Shown one piece after another: positions 48,004 to 59,204 of a DNA stretch of 64,000 nucleotides; the first letter of the stretch is position 1; every line of letters begins with the position of its first letter. The notes below the pieces were generated by a model. It had not been told where the DNA came from. It worked only from the letters and a program-made list of their open reading frames with translations, and searched no databases. The position numbers and the translations under genes are program-made. The DNA is taken from contig NC_052479.1 in assembly GCF_009730915.1 (NCBI RefSeq), forward strand, positions 5,208,001 to 5,272,000, in the 5' to 3' direction. This DNA comes from Dioscorea cayenensis subsp. rotundata (Eukaryota; Streptophyta; Magnoliopsida; Dioscoreales; Dioscoreaceae).

Positions 48004-51000
48004 TCAGCTACGTTTGAAATGTTCACGAATGAATCTCTCAGCATAAGTGGGATACTTTTCCCGTATGTATGCTCGAAGGCACTTCTGGTATGAAAAGTCT
48101 ATCCAGCCACCATCAGTACGTACAACAAAAAGACATCTTGAGTTTCTAAACTGTGGGTGCCTATCAACCTTGCAAAATAAGACACAATTTAAATTCATTA
48201 CATAATTCATTTTCCATTGTGGTGATGTAGAAAATAATTCATGAGTAAGGATACACAAAAGAAAGAGGCTTTATTATAATGATAAGTCAAACAAAGTAAA
48301 TATATATATATATATATAAAACAGTATGCTTAACTAAAACAATTTTATGATGTCGGTCAGCAAGATGCCGAAGTTACTAATTTTATAAACAGTATGCTTA
48401 ATTAAAACAATTTTATGATGTTCAACTTGATAAAATAAATGAGAAGACCTAGGAAACCAAAGGAATAAATAAACAACAATAATATGGTAGGAAGCGAATA
48501 ATATAAAGTGGTGGGTTAAGGGTAATATTTGTTCTATCTAATACAATCAGTTTAATGATTTTTACGCCTGCTTTATCTAAATAACAATATGTACCTGCTA
48601 AAAAGGATAATAGCATTCTACGTATGCCATAAACTCCTTAAAATAAGTTTCTACATTTAATAATTAGAATATCATATATAAAAATCAACATAAAACCTAA
48701 AATCCTATGTTGGATCATCAAATTGGTAGCCAAGAGATGACATTGAGTAGCTCAAGCCTATGGCATATCACGTTATGCTATAGGCACACTACATACATAT
48801 GAAAAATTTCTACAAGTTGAATGTTAATCATAATTATATATCTGAGAACAAAGCTTTTCCCTTCCTATTATGGTGAAAGATTTACTTCTTTATACACATG
48901 CCACAAGGAACTCAAAATCATATTTTCCTTGTTTCAATAGCATCACATTTAGGAGAGTGATATCTTACAGTAAATAACATTTAGAGATAGATACACATTC
49001 TTGAGGGCTTCTATGATTCAGCTGCAATGTTCACCAATCAATCAACTGTTGGACAAAGAACCACCAAAATCATGTCATCTGTAATTTGCCCCTATCCGCT
49101 TCATCCTCAGAAACTTTCTGTGTTTTCTATGTAAATGAGGCATTTAGATGTCTAGAGTCTCCGAGCAAGATTCTTTAAGGATAGCTCATGCAGACTAAGA
49201 AGAGATAGGCTGCTTTGAGTTTTTATGCTCCAAGCTTCTGCATCAGTTTTATACATTATTCACTTTTCTTGATGCTACTCCAAATTCAATTACGATACCC
49301 TTTTTATTCTACATAAGATGAAAAGAAAATTCATTGGCTTGGAGATCAGGAAGAGGCATGTAATAAGGCAATATAGCACGTAATTCAAAATGCTTTACCA
49401 TATCTCATTTCCAGTTTCATACAATTTCCCAATGGCCCCATCACCTTAATCATTACCATGATCTTAGCAATGAAAAATTTAATTGTGATAAGGTTGAGCC
49501 AAAGCATTTTATTTCAACCTTTCCCTAGTTGAACAAATAGACCATGTGCCATCTTTTTTTAGACCATAGAGAAAGCAACTTTTTGTTCTTTCCTTGTGAT
49601 TAGATATCAGAGATCACATTGTTAAGGGCACCTATACCTAAACTATTGAATTTTAAGCCTGAAACTACTTTTTTTCAGCACACATGTGGCATTCTGAGCC
49701 AAAAGATCATCCTGTTGCATTCTTATGTGAAGAGTTTACTCAGCTTACATTTTAGAGTTCAATGTGTTGGTCGAGCTGATGTCAGTCTGCGGCCAATCAT
49801 TCAATATTTGGAGATTTACATATATGAGATGCATATAGCCTAGCTAACAATGAAGAATAATAGATTTCAAACTAAACATGTTTTCAGTGTTGTTTTGGTG
49901 AAGAATCAGCATCTACATCATTATAATAGCTTCCGCATGGGCAGTTTCCAAATTGCACACAATGATGTTGACATAAAAGTCACAATAGTTGTTCAATTTG
50001 ACAAGGGGCACTAGAGTCAAATTTGTTATAAGGAACATAAGACGTAAACTCATAAACAAGCTTGATCTATTTTGAACCTAATATAACCTTTCACCACTCA
50101 CACTAAGAAAACTTCTACTCGCCAGAACCTATATAATATTTGGTTCTATTAATATGAATTGCATGACAGCTGCATTTTATCTTCTAATCACTACAAAATA
50201 AATTGAGGTCATTTTAAAAATGCACAAAAATATGTATTACTTAAGAACATTCATTTAATTCATAAATGAAAATACATATAAATGACTAAGCTTCAGCTTT
50301 CAATCATTATTTAATGGTGAAATAGTAATGATTTGAAGAAAACCAGAAAAAAGAAATGGCCCAATATGCACTTTAGCTTACCATTATAGAATCCAGTCCA
50401 CAACCAATTTTATCTTCTGAATGTGGATGATAAGCAAGAAGCTTTTCTGTCACTTCCTTCTCATCTTCATCAGTCAGACATTCCCCATCTCTATATCTGT
50501 TTGGAAAAACAATCATTAGATGGAAAAGAAAGGCTGAAGGAAAATATATATACAGATTCGTCGTGCATATATTCAGAACATGTTAAATAAGAAAGCAACT
50601 TTTTATTAAGTACACAAATTGCAAACTGCAAACATAGAAGAAGCATGAACCATGTATAGAAGTACAAAGTTGCTCAAAAACACCAACTTCATGAGCTGAG
50701 CCAAGAATTTCAAACACAATTATCGTAAATAAACCACAAAGTGTGTTGAGTGACACAACACACAGACAGATGTGTTATTCTAGCACTAAAGTGGCATTAT
50801 ACAGATTGTGTTCCAATGTCCAAAAAGAAAATCCTAGAAATCATGGAAAACATGGCAGTGCCTTATTTCTCAGATCAACAATGTTCCACAATTGTTTTGG
50901 TGCAAAACGAGCTCTTTTCTTCTCCATTTCCTCCCAGCATGAATCTTTCGAGCAATTTATAGTTTGTTCCTTTCAAAAAAAATAAAGAAAGAAAGAAATC

Positions 51001-51493
51001 CAAGAATATCTCACTAAATTGCATAATCACAACAATTATCCCACAAATGAATGCGTATATATCAAACAATTCCATTCGAATAAACTAAGCATCACAACAT
51101 GGAAATTCCTCCTAAAAAGACAAAAAAAAAAAAAAAAATCTCTTTTTAGGGTTTAGATCAATACCTATTAGAATGGAGTATCTCCTTGACAAAGAAGACA
51201 ATGGGTTCAATGTCTTCAAGGATCTCCACCTCCCGATCCTTCCACTTCCGGTACTCCGGATGATCCACACACTGCTCCGAAGGAGGCTGAGTTGTCGCCG
51301 GGGGAGTAGTGCCGAATTTAGGGCGGAAGGCTTCCTTATTGGAAGAGAAGGTGGAGGCGCCCTGCGACGGAGAAGAATCAGCAGTGGAGAAACCGGCGGC
51401 GAGGCACCGCAATGGTAGCGCGCTTGCTGGCCGGAACCGCAGCAACGGTGCTCGCCGGAGAAGCAACGAAGCTGCCGTGGCGGCGGCGGCCAT
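48004..51493 (-). CDS. DCL: DCL family protein (DUF3223), probably organellar, 3 exons
   Basis: DCL (defective chloroplasts and leaves; not Dicer-like) proteins are small plant organelle proteins; the tomato founder is needed for plastid rRNA maturation and leaf palisade development. Exons on the minus strand: 51493-51165, 50496-50382, 48168-48004, with GT-AG borders and phases 2 and 0. Product 202 residues. The N-terminus is Ala/Arg/Leu-rich and poor in acidic residues (SLLLRRAPLLRFRP), typical of a mitochondrial or plastid transit peptide. After a Pro/Thr-rich linker comes the family core, about residues 85-200: HPEYRKWKDREVEILEDI, LLAYHPHSEDKIGCGL, VDRHPQFRNSRCLFVVRTDGG, WIDFSYQKCLRAYI, ERFIREHFKRS. 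An upstream in-frame Met (51541) is possible; I prefer 51493 because the transit-like sequence starts there. Exon 1 is GC-rich. No breaks. Confidence 0.94.
48321..48432. repeat. 68-base tandem duplication in DCL intron 2
   Basis: ACAGTATGCTTAACTAAAAC (48321) and its near copy ACAGTATGCTTAATTAAAAC (48389) each continue AATTTTATGATGT. They lie inside the 2213-base intron and do not touch splice sites. Confidence 0.85.
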
Positions 51494-52540
51494 GGAAACG
51501 ATGGAAATCAAATCGCGAAGTACTCTGTTCACAAAACCCAATTTTTAGGAAATATTATTTCAAATAAATAAATAAATAAATAGAAACTTTCCTAATCTAA
51601 ATTACTTAAATAATCACAAATTATTTTTCAATTATCCGGGTCAAGTCCTCGACGGTTATTTTTATTTGTCTATTTTAGAAATTTTCTTTAATTTTTTTAT
51701 TAATCCATTTAAAAAAATTATGAAATATAATTTCTTTTTCAAATTTATCGTTTAAGCGATGCTATTTTTAGTAAATAAAATTTTTAAATAGGTTTCTCGA
51801 ATGAATGAAGTGGATGTAAACTTGTCATCCAAATCATCATTCACGTCATTATTTTTTATATAAATTTTAAATTTAAATTTAAATCTTAAAAATTTTTAAA
51901 TTCTTAATTTTTTTAAAAAAATTATAAAACCATATTTAAAATTTGATGACCAACATACGGGTAGAATACCGCTCTCATAGAGCTTGTATGGGTGTAATAA
52001 AAGTTATTCCCACATCATGTGGCTTGCATAGTTTTTTGGTATTTTCATACAGCCTCTATGCATGGTTTTTTGATGCTTTCACATAAGGGCTGCATGCTGG
52101 CTCTATAGTACTGATAGGGATAAACATCAAAAGTCGGCTGTTTTGCCCAAAAATTGGCTCGAAAATGCGGTTTTTGGGCTTTTGATGCTTCCTTATGCCC
52201 TACAAAGTAAATAGTATTGTAATATGTGGAAAAATGATCAAAAAATAAATAAATAAATAAATAAATAAATAGGTGGCTCTTATGGCTCATTCATTGATGG
52301 CTCTTGGACATTACAAAAATAGGTCCTAAGGTGAATTTAGGAAATCATTCTCACTTTTAATTTATTATTTATTATTAAATTTTTACATTATAATTTAGGA
52401 AAATCATTCTTAATTTGTATAGTTTGTCGTTTTATTACAATAAGTTACATGAATATTAGCTTGATGATGTGTATTTAGGTTTTGTTATGTTCTTACCCCA
52501 CACACAAAAGAAATAATCGTTGAGGAGTTGATGAAAAATG
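51494..52540. other. Intergenic, DCL upstream region; nothing coding
   Basis: (AAAT)n runs at 51562-51583 and 52240-52271. The stretch 51950-52200 is less AT-rich and repeats CATA-GCCTCTATGCATGG-like words and TTTTGATGCTT (52069 and 52180). This could be the 5' end of the hAT fossil that follows, but no terminus was identified. Confidence 0.45.
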
Positions 52541-55080
52541 TTTTAAATTAGGGAATTTATGAAAAAATTTCTACAATCATTTTAAATAATTGTTCAATAA
52601 ATGATGTTATTATTAGCCAATTACTTAACAGACTTCATATGGATCACTTCTACTTTAATAATGAATTTTTTGCATATGAATTGTTATGTGCATATTTTGA
52701 ACTTGATTGTCAAGGATGGGTTGGATGTGATTAAATATGGTATTAATGAATTTGTTAAAGCATTCTATTTTGGATAACTACTTAAAAAAAAATTTGATTG
52801 AAAAGAGTGTTATGCAATTACGTGTCCCAATTTAGAAAAATTTTGTACCTTTATTATAAAATAAGGTAGAACTCAATGTGCTTGGTGATTACTATAGCTA
52901 TATTCTACAAAGATGTGTTCAACCATGCAAAGTAAAGAAATTCAATATGCAATATTTTGCCAATAGAGAAAGCTTTGAATATGACAAAGATATTTATTTT
53001 CCAAAAAATTTTTGTCAAATTTGCATCAACTGAATAACTTTCTAACTATAATGTGACTATTTCATTAATGGTTGCAAGGATGCTTGAAAATTTTGATAAA
53101 TATTATAGTATAATTCATGGCTTCATGAGGATAGCTACACAATTTGATCAAAGGGATAAGAAATGTCAGTTGGAATCACTTTCCCAAAATAAATTGAGTT
53201 GATTGTGATGTAGAAATTCATAGATTTGACCAAATTTATCATATCTTGCTTTTCTGAATGTAAAATGAAGTTTCCATAGTTTGGAATTGAAGAAACACTC
53301 CTTCTACCTTGCCTCTAAAAAAACATACCATTTTAGATGGATTTGATGGGTTTCTTAGGAGGGGAAAAAGTACAAATACTAAAAAGCATACAAAATTTGA
53401 CTTCTACTTGCAAGAATGTATGTTTTTTTTTTTTATAAATTGCAATGGTGGGAAGACTAGTGGTGTCACGTAAAATTGCTAGAGATTTTTATGTTATTTT
53501 TGTCTCAATAGTGGCTTTAGAATCTATATTTATAGATAATAGATTAGTGAGCACATCTCGTAGTGGACTTTATCCAACTATAGTGGAAGCTTTGACTAGA
53601 GGTGGGCACGGGCCGGTTAACCGGGCCCGACCCGTCGTGAACTGGACCCGGCCCGGCTTATCACAGAACCCGCCGGGTCTGGGCTAGGCCCGTTTGACCC
53701 GGCGGGTTTTTGTAAATAACAAAAAATTTACATGGATAGGGTTTGAGCACTGGGGCGCTCAGCAGCTTAGAAAAATAATATTAACCAATTGGCCCGACCC
53801 GTCGTGAACCGGACCTGGCCCGGCTTATCAGCAGAACCCGCGGGTCCGGGCGAGCCCGTTGACTCGGCGGGTTTTTGTAAATAACAAAAAATTTACATGG
53901 ATAGGGTTTGAGCACTGGGACCCTCAGCGACTTAGAAAAAAATAACATTAACCAATTAGCCTACAAATTTTTCTTGTTTTAGTATAAAACATAAATAAAT
54001 ATAAAGAAGTTGCAAAATATTTTTTAAAACAACAAAAAATTTAAAATAATTTATAATAATAACTTAAAATTTTTTAAAACATATCAAAATAATTTTAAAA
54101 AGGATAAAAAAGCTACATTTTTAATTTATTTATCTATCAAATTAAATTATTAGCACATCTTTTTAAGTGCAACAAAATGTATATATCAAGTAGTATTCTT
54201 ATTTTAAATTGAAGTTATCATCAACTTATTTATTTATTATAATTAGGATTGGCTCTAGATTTCACTTTGGTCTCTAACTATAGGGTTATTATTGTGCTTA
54301 TCATGTTGTCATTGAAAAAAATTATAAATCAAAATAATATGGTGTTAACTATTATTCAAAGATATTTTGTTTTTTTTACTAATATATTTTTTTATAAATT
54401 GATATACATAATTTAAAAACAATTTTTTGTAATTTTATTTTTTTATTTTATAAATTGAAACAAAAATAATCTAATATATATGTAATCAAATAAGAGTCAG
54501 CTATTTAAGAGAATTTAAGAGTGTGCGTATGTAGGGACTCGAGTCTTATAAGTCTAAAAGAGCGATTAACAAAAATAATTATTTTTTAAAAATATTTATG
54601 AAAATTTATTGTTTGATAATTTGATATTTTTACTAATTGATTTTTATAATTTTTTTAATTTATTATATAGTTTCTTAATTTTTTTATAAATTAAATATAT
54701 ATGTAAAAATATTTTTGATCCATATTCTACATCCCATACATATATAATTTTTTTCCGATAAATATTTAAAAGCAAATTGTAGGCTCAGTGGTTTGGTTTT
54801 TGCTATCCGATTTCAAGATCATGGGTTGAATCCATGACCAACATACACTAGTATTAAAAACAATAACATTAAACCGGGTTCGACCCGGCGAGGTTGACTC
54901 ACGGGTCAGCGGGTCGGGAAAAACTCAAAGCGTAACCGCCCGGTTTGCTGTATGGGCGATTACTGGGTCATTGAACCGACGGGCCGGGCCGGTTTTCCGG
55001 ACGGCCCGTGCCCACCTCTAGCTTTGACATGTGCCCAAAATTGGTTGTTGAATTAGTTAGAAGGTAACTTAATTAATATT
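52540..55080 (+). pseudogene. hAT (RICESLEEPER-like) transposase fossil, split by nested insertion
   Basis: Scattered blocks of a plant hAT transposase remain in order. The conserved HILNLIVKDGLDVI block is at about 52691-52732, a block containing FDKYYSIIHGFMRIATQFD at about 53091-53147, and an hATC dimerisation domain from 53445 (ARDFYVIFVS, NRLVSTSRSGL). The hATC reading frame is cut at 53596 by the younger element and resumes at 55029 (CAQNWLLN). Many stops and frame changes interrupt the blocks. Element ends were not found. Its identity as RICESLEEPER-like rests on the motif pattern. Confidence 0.75.
53597..55020. mobile_element. Non-autonomous hAT element nested in older hAT
   Basis: The 1424-bp element has perfect 19-base terminal inverted repeats (TAGAGGTGGGCACGGGCCG at the left; same sequence inverted at the right). 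It is flanked by GCTTTGAC on both sides (53589-53596 and 55021-55028), an 8-bp hAT target duplication. Subterminal regions are GC-rich with many CCCGG/CCGGG words. A 167-bp tandem duplication sits at the left (GCCCGACCCGTCGTGAAC at 53625 and 53792). No transposase fragment is visible inside, so it needs help in trans. The clean ends and duplication mark it as much younger than its host. Confidence 0.95.
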
Positions 55081-55959
55081 TATCTCACTTTTATTAAAAC
55101 TTTGATTAGAAACTTAACTATTTTTTTTGTTTTTACTTTATTTCTGTGGGCTCCTTTCTTTCCACCCGGCCTTTGATTAGGGTATGGCCGGTTGAAAAGC
55201 ATGTATCACAAATCAAAATTTAATTTTTTTTATATTTCAGATGATTGCGGGTTCGTGACTCCTATTAGAGGCAGAGCCTCTAATATTAATTACCCAGACG
55301 ATGTCATGGGAACCTCCGATTAAGAAACAAGTGTGAATGAGAAAGTGAACCGAATAAACATGATAATTTTTATATTTAATTTCAAAGATGCATGCGAATA
55401 CATGATCATAGACAAAGAATACTGAAAAAGAAGAGAGCTATTCTCAAGAGAGCTTAACAAGAGATCTTTAGAAAGAGCTATTTCCATCATGCTCTTCGAA
55501 AATTTATTTTTAGTGACGCTCTTAACTCCTATCTTGAGAAAGTGTATCGAGAAGATCCTTTTTAGCCTGTGGATGTAGCCTCCTCGATTTTCTTTTTTTA
55601 TGTGGATTTGTGTCTTGACACATAGCTTAGATCCATGCGGCCACTCTACATTCTGAGTTGCCCTACTTGGTCACTTTTGCTTCTTTTATCGCTGAAGACT
55701 TTGGCTCTTTACGCTTGTAAAATCTCCAGCTCCTTGACTTGTGAAACTCCTCAAGTCTTTGGCTCTGGTGCCTTAAAAACTTCGAGTTGCATTTTGTCGT
55801 TTACATGATGCATTTAGGGTCTTAGCTCTTCAATGCTTTTGAGCCTTGACCATTTGATTTTTCAAGTCGTGACCTTTAACATGGCTGGGTCATTAACTTG
55901 ATAATTTTGACTTGATTTTTAAAAATGATCCTCAAACTCTCTCTTTATGAAAGAGATCT
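55081..55959. other. Intergenic, no gene recognised
   Basis: Moderate base composition, no long ORF. Repeated AAGAGAGCT/GAGCTATT words (55430-55490) and CTTTGGCTCT (55697 and 55758) suggest a diverged internal repeat, perhaps transposon-derived. No terminal structure or domain was found. Confidence 0.4.
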
Positions 55960-57480
55960 TATAATGGGCTTAGAAAAAAATCTTTGCCAACTCAACTTTT
56001 TCAATGAGTGTTGACGAAGCATTTTTGAAAATTTTTCATTCATTTTTATCATCATTTTTTTCTCTCGTGAAATTTTTTCATTTTTACTCTTCCTTTCATT
56101 TCAAGAAAAGATTTTTCATTTTTTTATTACACCTCCTTTCACTCCAACGGGTGTCGAAAAAGACATCCAAGTGAGTTTCGAGAAAATCTTTGTCGACTCT
56201 TCTCTTTTTATGAGTGTTGATGAGAGATATTTTTTTGTGAACTTTTCATTCATTTTTATCACTTCAGGAATTTTTATTCTTCTTTTTCATTTCACTTTTT
56301 TTACTCGATGAGTGTCGAAAAGACCTCAAAGTGAGCTTGAAGAAATGGTTTTGATTTTTTTATGAAAAAAATTTCTCTTTACCCCAAAAAGTGTCAAAAA
56401 CTTGAGGTGGAATTGAGAAAATTATGAAAAATTTCTCGTTACCCCTAGAGAGTCGGGACTTGAGGTGGAATGAGAGAAATTTCATGAAAAAAATTTCTAG
56501 ATTACCCTAGGAAGTCAAGACTTGAGGTGGAATGAGGAGAAATTTCATGGAAAATTTCTCGATTCTCTCAAAAAAAGCAAGGCTTCAAGGTGGAATAAGA
56601 GAAATCATGAAAAATTTCTCGTTACCCCAAGAAAAGCCGAAGCTTCAAGGTGGAATGAGAGAAATTTCATGAAAAATTTCTGTTCCCAAGAAAAGCCGAA
56701 AACGAGGTGGAATGAGAGAAATCATGAAAAATTTCTTGTTACTCAAGAAAAGCCAAAAACGAGGTGGAATGAAAGAAATTTCGTAGAAATTCTGATTACT
56801 GCAAGATAAAGTCGAAAACTCAGTGGTGGAATGAGAGAAATTTCATAGAAATTCTCATTCTACTCAAGAAAAGCCCGAAGCTCCAGGTGGAATGAGAGAA
56901 ATTTCATAGAAATTCTCGTTACTCCCAAGAAAAGCCAGCTTCGTGGTGGAATGAGAGAAATTTCATAAGATTTTTTTATATAGGAGGCCTTACAAGAATA
57001 AAATTACCAAAAATACCCCCACTCAAATTCATCCTTTACTTTTTTCTCATTTTTACTCTCTCTGTAAACCCATCTTTTCATTTTTCCATATTTTTTCTTT
57101 CTTCTCTTATTTTACTCACCCTTCCATTTTTCCATATTTTTCCTTCTCTATTTTTTTCAACTCACCCTTCCATTTTTTCCTATCTTTTCCTTCTCTCTTT
57201 TTAAATTCACTCTTCATTTTTCCATATTTTTTTCTTCTCTCCTAAATTCACCCCTTCATCATATTTTTTTCCTTCTCTCTTTTTTAAATTCACCTTTCAT
57301 TTTTCCATATTTTTTTCTTCTCTCTAAAATTTCCCCTTCATTTTTAATATTTTTTTCCTTCTCTCTTTTTTCTCACCTTTCATCATTTTTATTTTTTTCC
57401 TCTCTCTTTTTCTCTCATACTCTTCCTTCATTTTTCATCTCTTTTTTTTTTCTTTCATCATATTTTTTTACCGAAAATGC
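55960..57480. repeat. Tandem-repeat complex: ~210-bp, ~60-bp and ~50-bp families
   Basis: Three arrays adjoin. First, two ~211-base units carry AAAATCTTTG...GACTC..CTTTTT..ATGAGTGTTGA (55978 and 56189). Second, about ten ~60-base units (56383-56970) are each built on GGTGGAATGAGAGAAATTTCAT followed by GAAAAATTTCTCGTTAC and CAAGAAAAGCCGAA; the GAGAAATTT...AAATTTCTC arms make each unit palindromic. Third, a pyrimidine-rich array (about 57020-57470) of TTCATTTTTCCATATTTTTTTC and TTCTCTCTTTTTTAAATTCAC units. The 95-codon ORF at 56522-56809 is only the repeat read through. Confidence 0.85.
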
Positions 57481-57559
57481 CCTTCATCAATAAACTCCTC
57501 CATGTCTTGTCCAAAACAAAATATCATCATTCCCTCTTCAACACTAGGATCGGCACCCG

Positions 57560-58112
57560 TAGCTGAAGGACCATTTTCATTCATTGTCCTGCACCTTTTC
57601 ATTTCCCTCACCACTCACAATGAAAGCCTGAACAGCAGCACCATAGGAAACAACCTCATCAAGGTTGAGGCTCTTGCATGGCTCTTTTTCATTGAAGAAA
57701 TCATAAGACAACTGATGAGCTTTAGGAACCCTAATAGAGCTTCCAACCAACGCAACATCATGGATATTGTTCTTCTCCATCTCGGCATCTCTCAAACATT
57801 TCTCTGCTGGCTCCATACATTTCCTGAACACGTCCATGTTGAGCTCCTCAAACTCTTGAGCTCCTGGACAAAGTGGTTCACCATTTTGTTGTCAAAGTCT
57901 TCACCGCCAAGATGAGTGTCCCAGCACTTTCTCTCATTTTAATGAAGACCATAGAGGAGATCTCCTCAGCTGCAAACTGCTTATCCTCATACTTGTATTG
58001 CACAACAACCATGGGCTCGTCATTAGATCCAGGGATAATTTTGAGTGAATGGAACTGGATATCACTTCTGAACAGAAGCATCATTTAAACACTTGAAAAC
58101 CAATCGCTTGGC
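57560..58112 (-). pseudogene. HSP70 pseudogene, internally deleted and truncated
   Basis: Cytosolic HSP70 is an ATP-driven chaperone. On the minus strand the pieces run in order. NTVFDAKRL and NDASVQ (about 58112-58065) come first, followed by a 1-base frame change. Then [13 protein letters not shown] and [17 protein letters not shown] (58060-57930). A jump across the ATPase core brings [20 protein letters not shown] in another frame (about 57920-57862), and a second jump brings [17 protein letters not shown]. Last is [33 protein letters not shown] and GEGNEKVQD, before a stop (57577-57579). The first 70 or so codons, two inner blocks and the whole substrate-binding domain are missing. It cannot make a chaperone. 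Confidence 0.9.
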
Positions 58113-58343
58113 GTCGAAGACGGTGTTGATGGGGGCTGGAGGAGGGGCAACTCGCCCAGCGGCGTCGCCGGTTGGGACCCGGCGAGAAGGGAGACGGGCG
58201 AGAGGTTCGGGAAAGGACACGCCCATGAGAGTGCCGAGAGAGGTGCTCCGATCGGGGAAGAAGGAGCCCGTGGACTCGGTGTCGAGATCGGAGGATGAGA
58301 CGGAGGAGATGGTCGGCGAGGAGGGGATGGGCTCCGCCTCCAT
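58113..58343 (-). pseudogene. Ser-rich N-terminal gene fragment fused in frame to HSP70 remnant
   Basis: An ATG at 58343 (minus) opens MEAEPIPSSPTISSVSSSDL, continues DTESTGSFFPDRSTSLGTLM, and leads through a Pro/Arg-rich stretch directly in frame into HSP70 NTVFDAKRL, stopping at 58062. From memory, the DTESTGSFF...RSxxLGxLMGV signature resembles the N-terminus of a small plant family of unknown function (At3g17950-like). It is GC-rich compared with its surroundings. I read it as a captured gene fragment. Whether the 94-codon chimeric frame is transcribed is unknown. Confidence 0.55.
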
Positions 58344-58352
58344 TAGAGCTTG

Positions 58353-59165
58353 AGCTTGAAGAATCGAAGAGAGAGAGAGAGAAACACGAAGAAGAGAGAA
58401 AAGAAACTCCTCTAATGCATGCACGTGCATGTATTTTCCCATTAAATGCATGAAAAGAAATCATATATATATATATATATATATTTTGAGAGAGAGCATG
58501 AATGTGAGAGAAAGAAAGAGACACCAGGAATGTGTCTTCATTGCATGCCCAAATAAATAATAATAATAATAATAAAAAAAAGGCAGCATGCTATGAAAAT
58601 GGTACCCTTCACGTGCATGGATTTGAAAAGAATGCATATAAAACTTTTTTTTTTAAAAAAAAGTGGGGCCCAGTTCATATGAAAGCATGGATGCATCATG
58701 CACATCATACAAAAATAACATTCATTGCTGCTGTGTATTTTTCCTTGTATATATATAAAAAAACGTAATACCTCTTGATCAACCTTCTTTGATCTCCTTG
58801 TCTTCTCCCCTTCTTTCTCCTGCTTTTTTCAATCTCTTCTTGTTTTTAATTTCTCACTTTCCTTCTAAAAATCTCTCTGTTGTCTCCTCTTTTTTTCGTC
58901 ATTCCTTCTCTTGTCTTTTTTAAAAATTCTCTCTCCTTTCTCCTTCTTCTGCCTATCTCTTTCTTCGCCTCCCCAAAAATCCTCAACACCCTGAAGAATC
59001 TCCAACTCAGGAGACTTTTTTTATTTGAATTTAAAAATTTTTTTATCCCTATCCACAATCTCCCCTTTTTTTATATTTATGATTATTTTATTTATTATTT
59101 ACCTAATTTCCTTCCTTTTTATTATTATTTATATATATATATATATATTTTTAAATTTCAAACGA

Positions 59166-59204
<39 letters not shown>

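Noticed and set aside
54782..54850. tRNA gene
   Set aside because: A- and B-box words are present but no acceptor-stem pairing or anticodon arm could be drawn.
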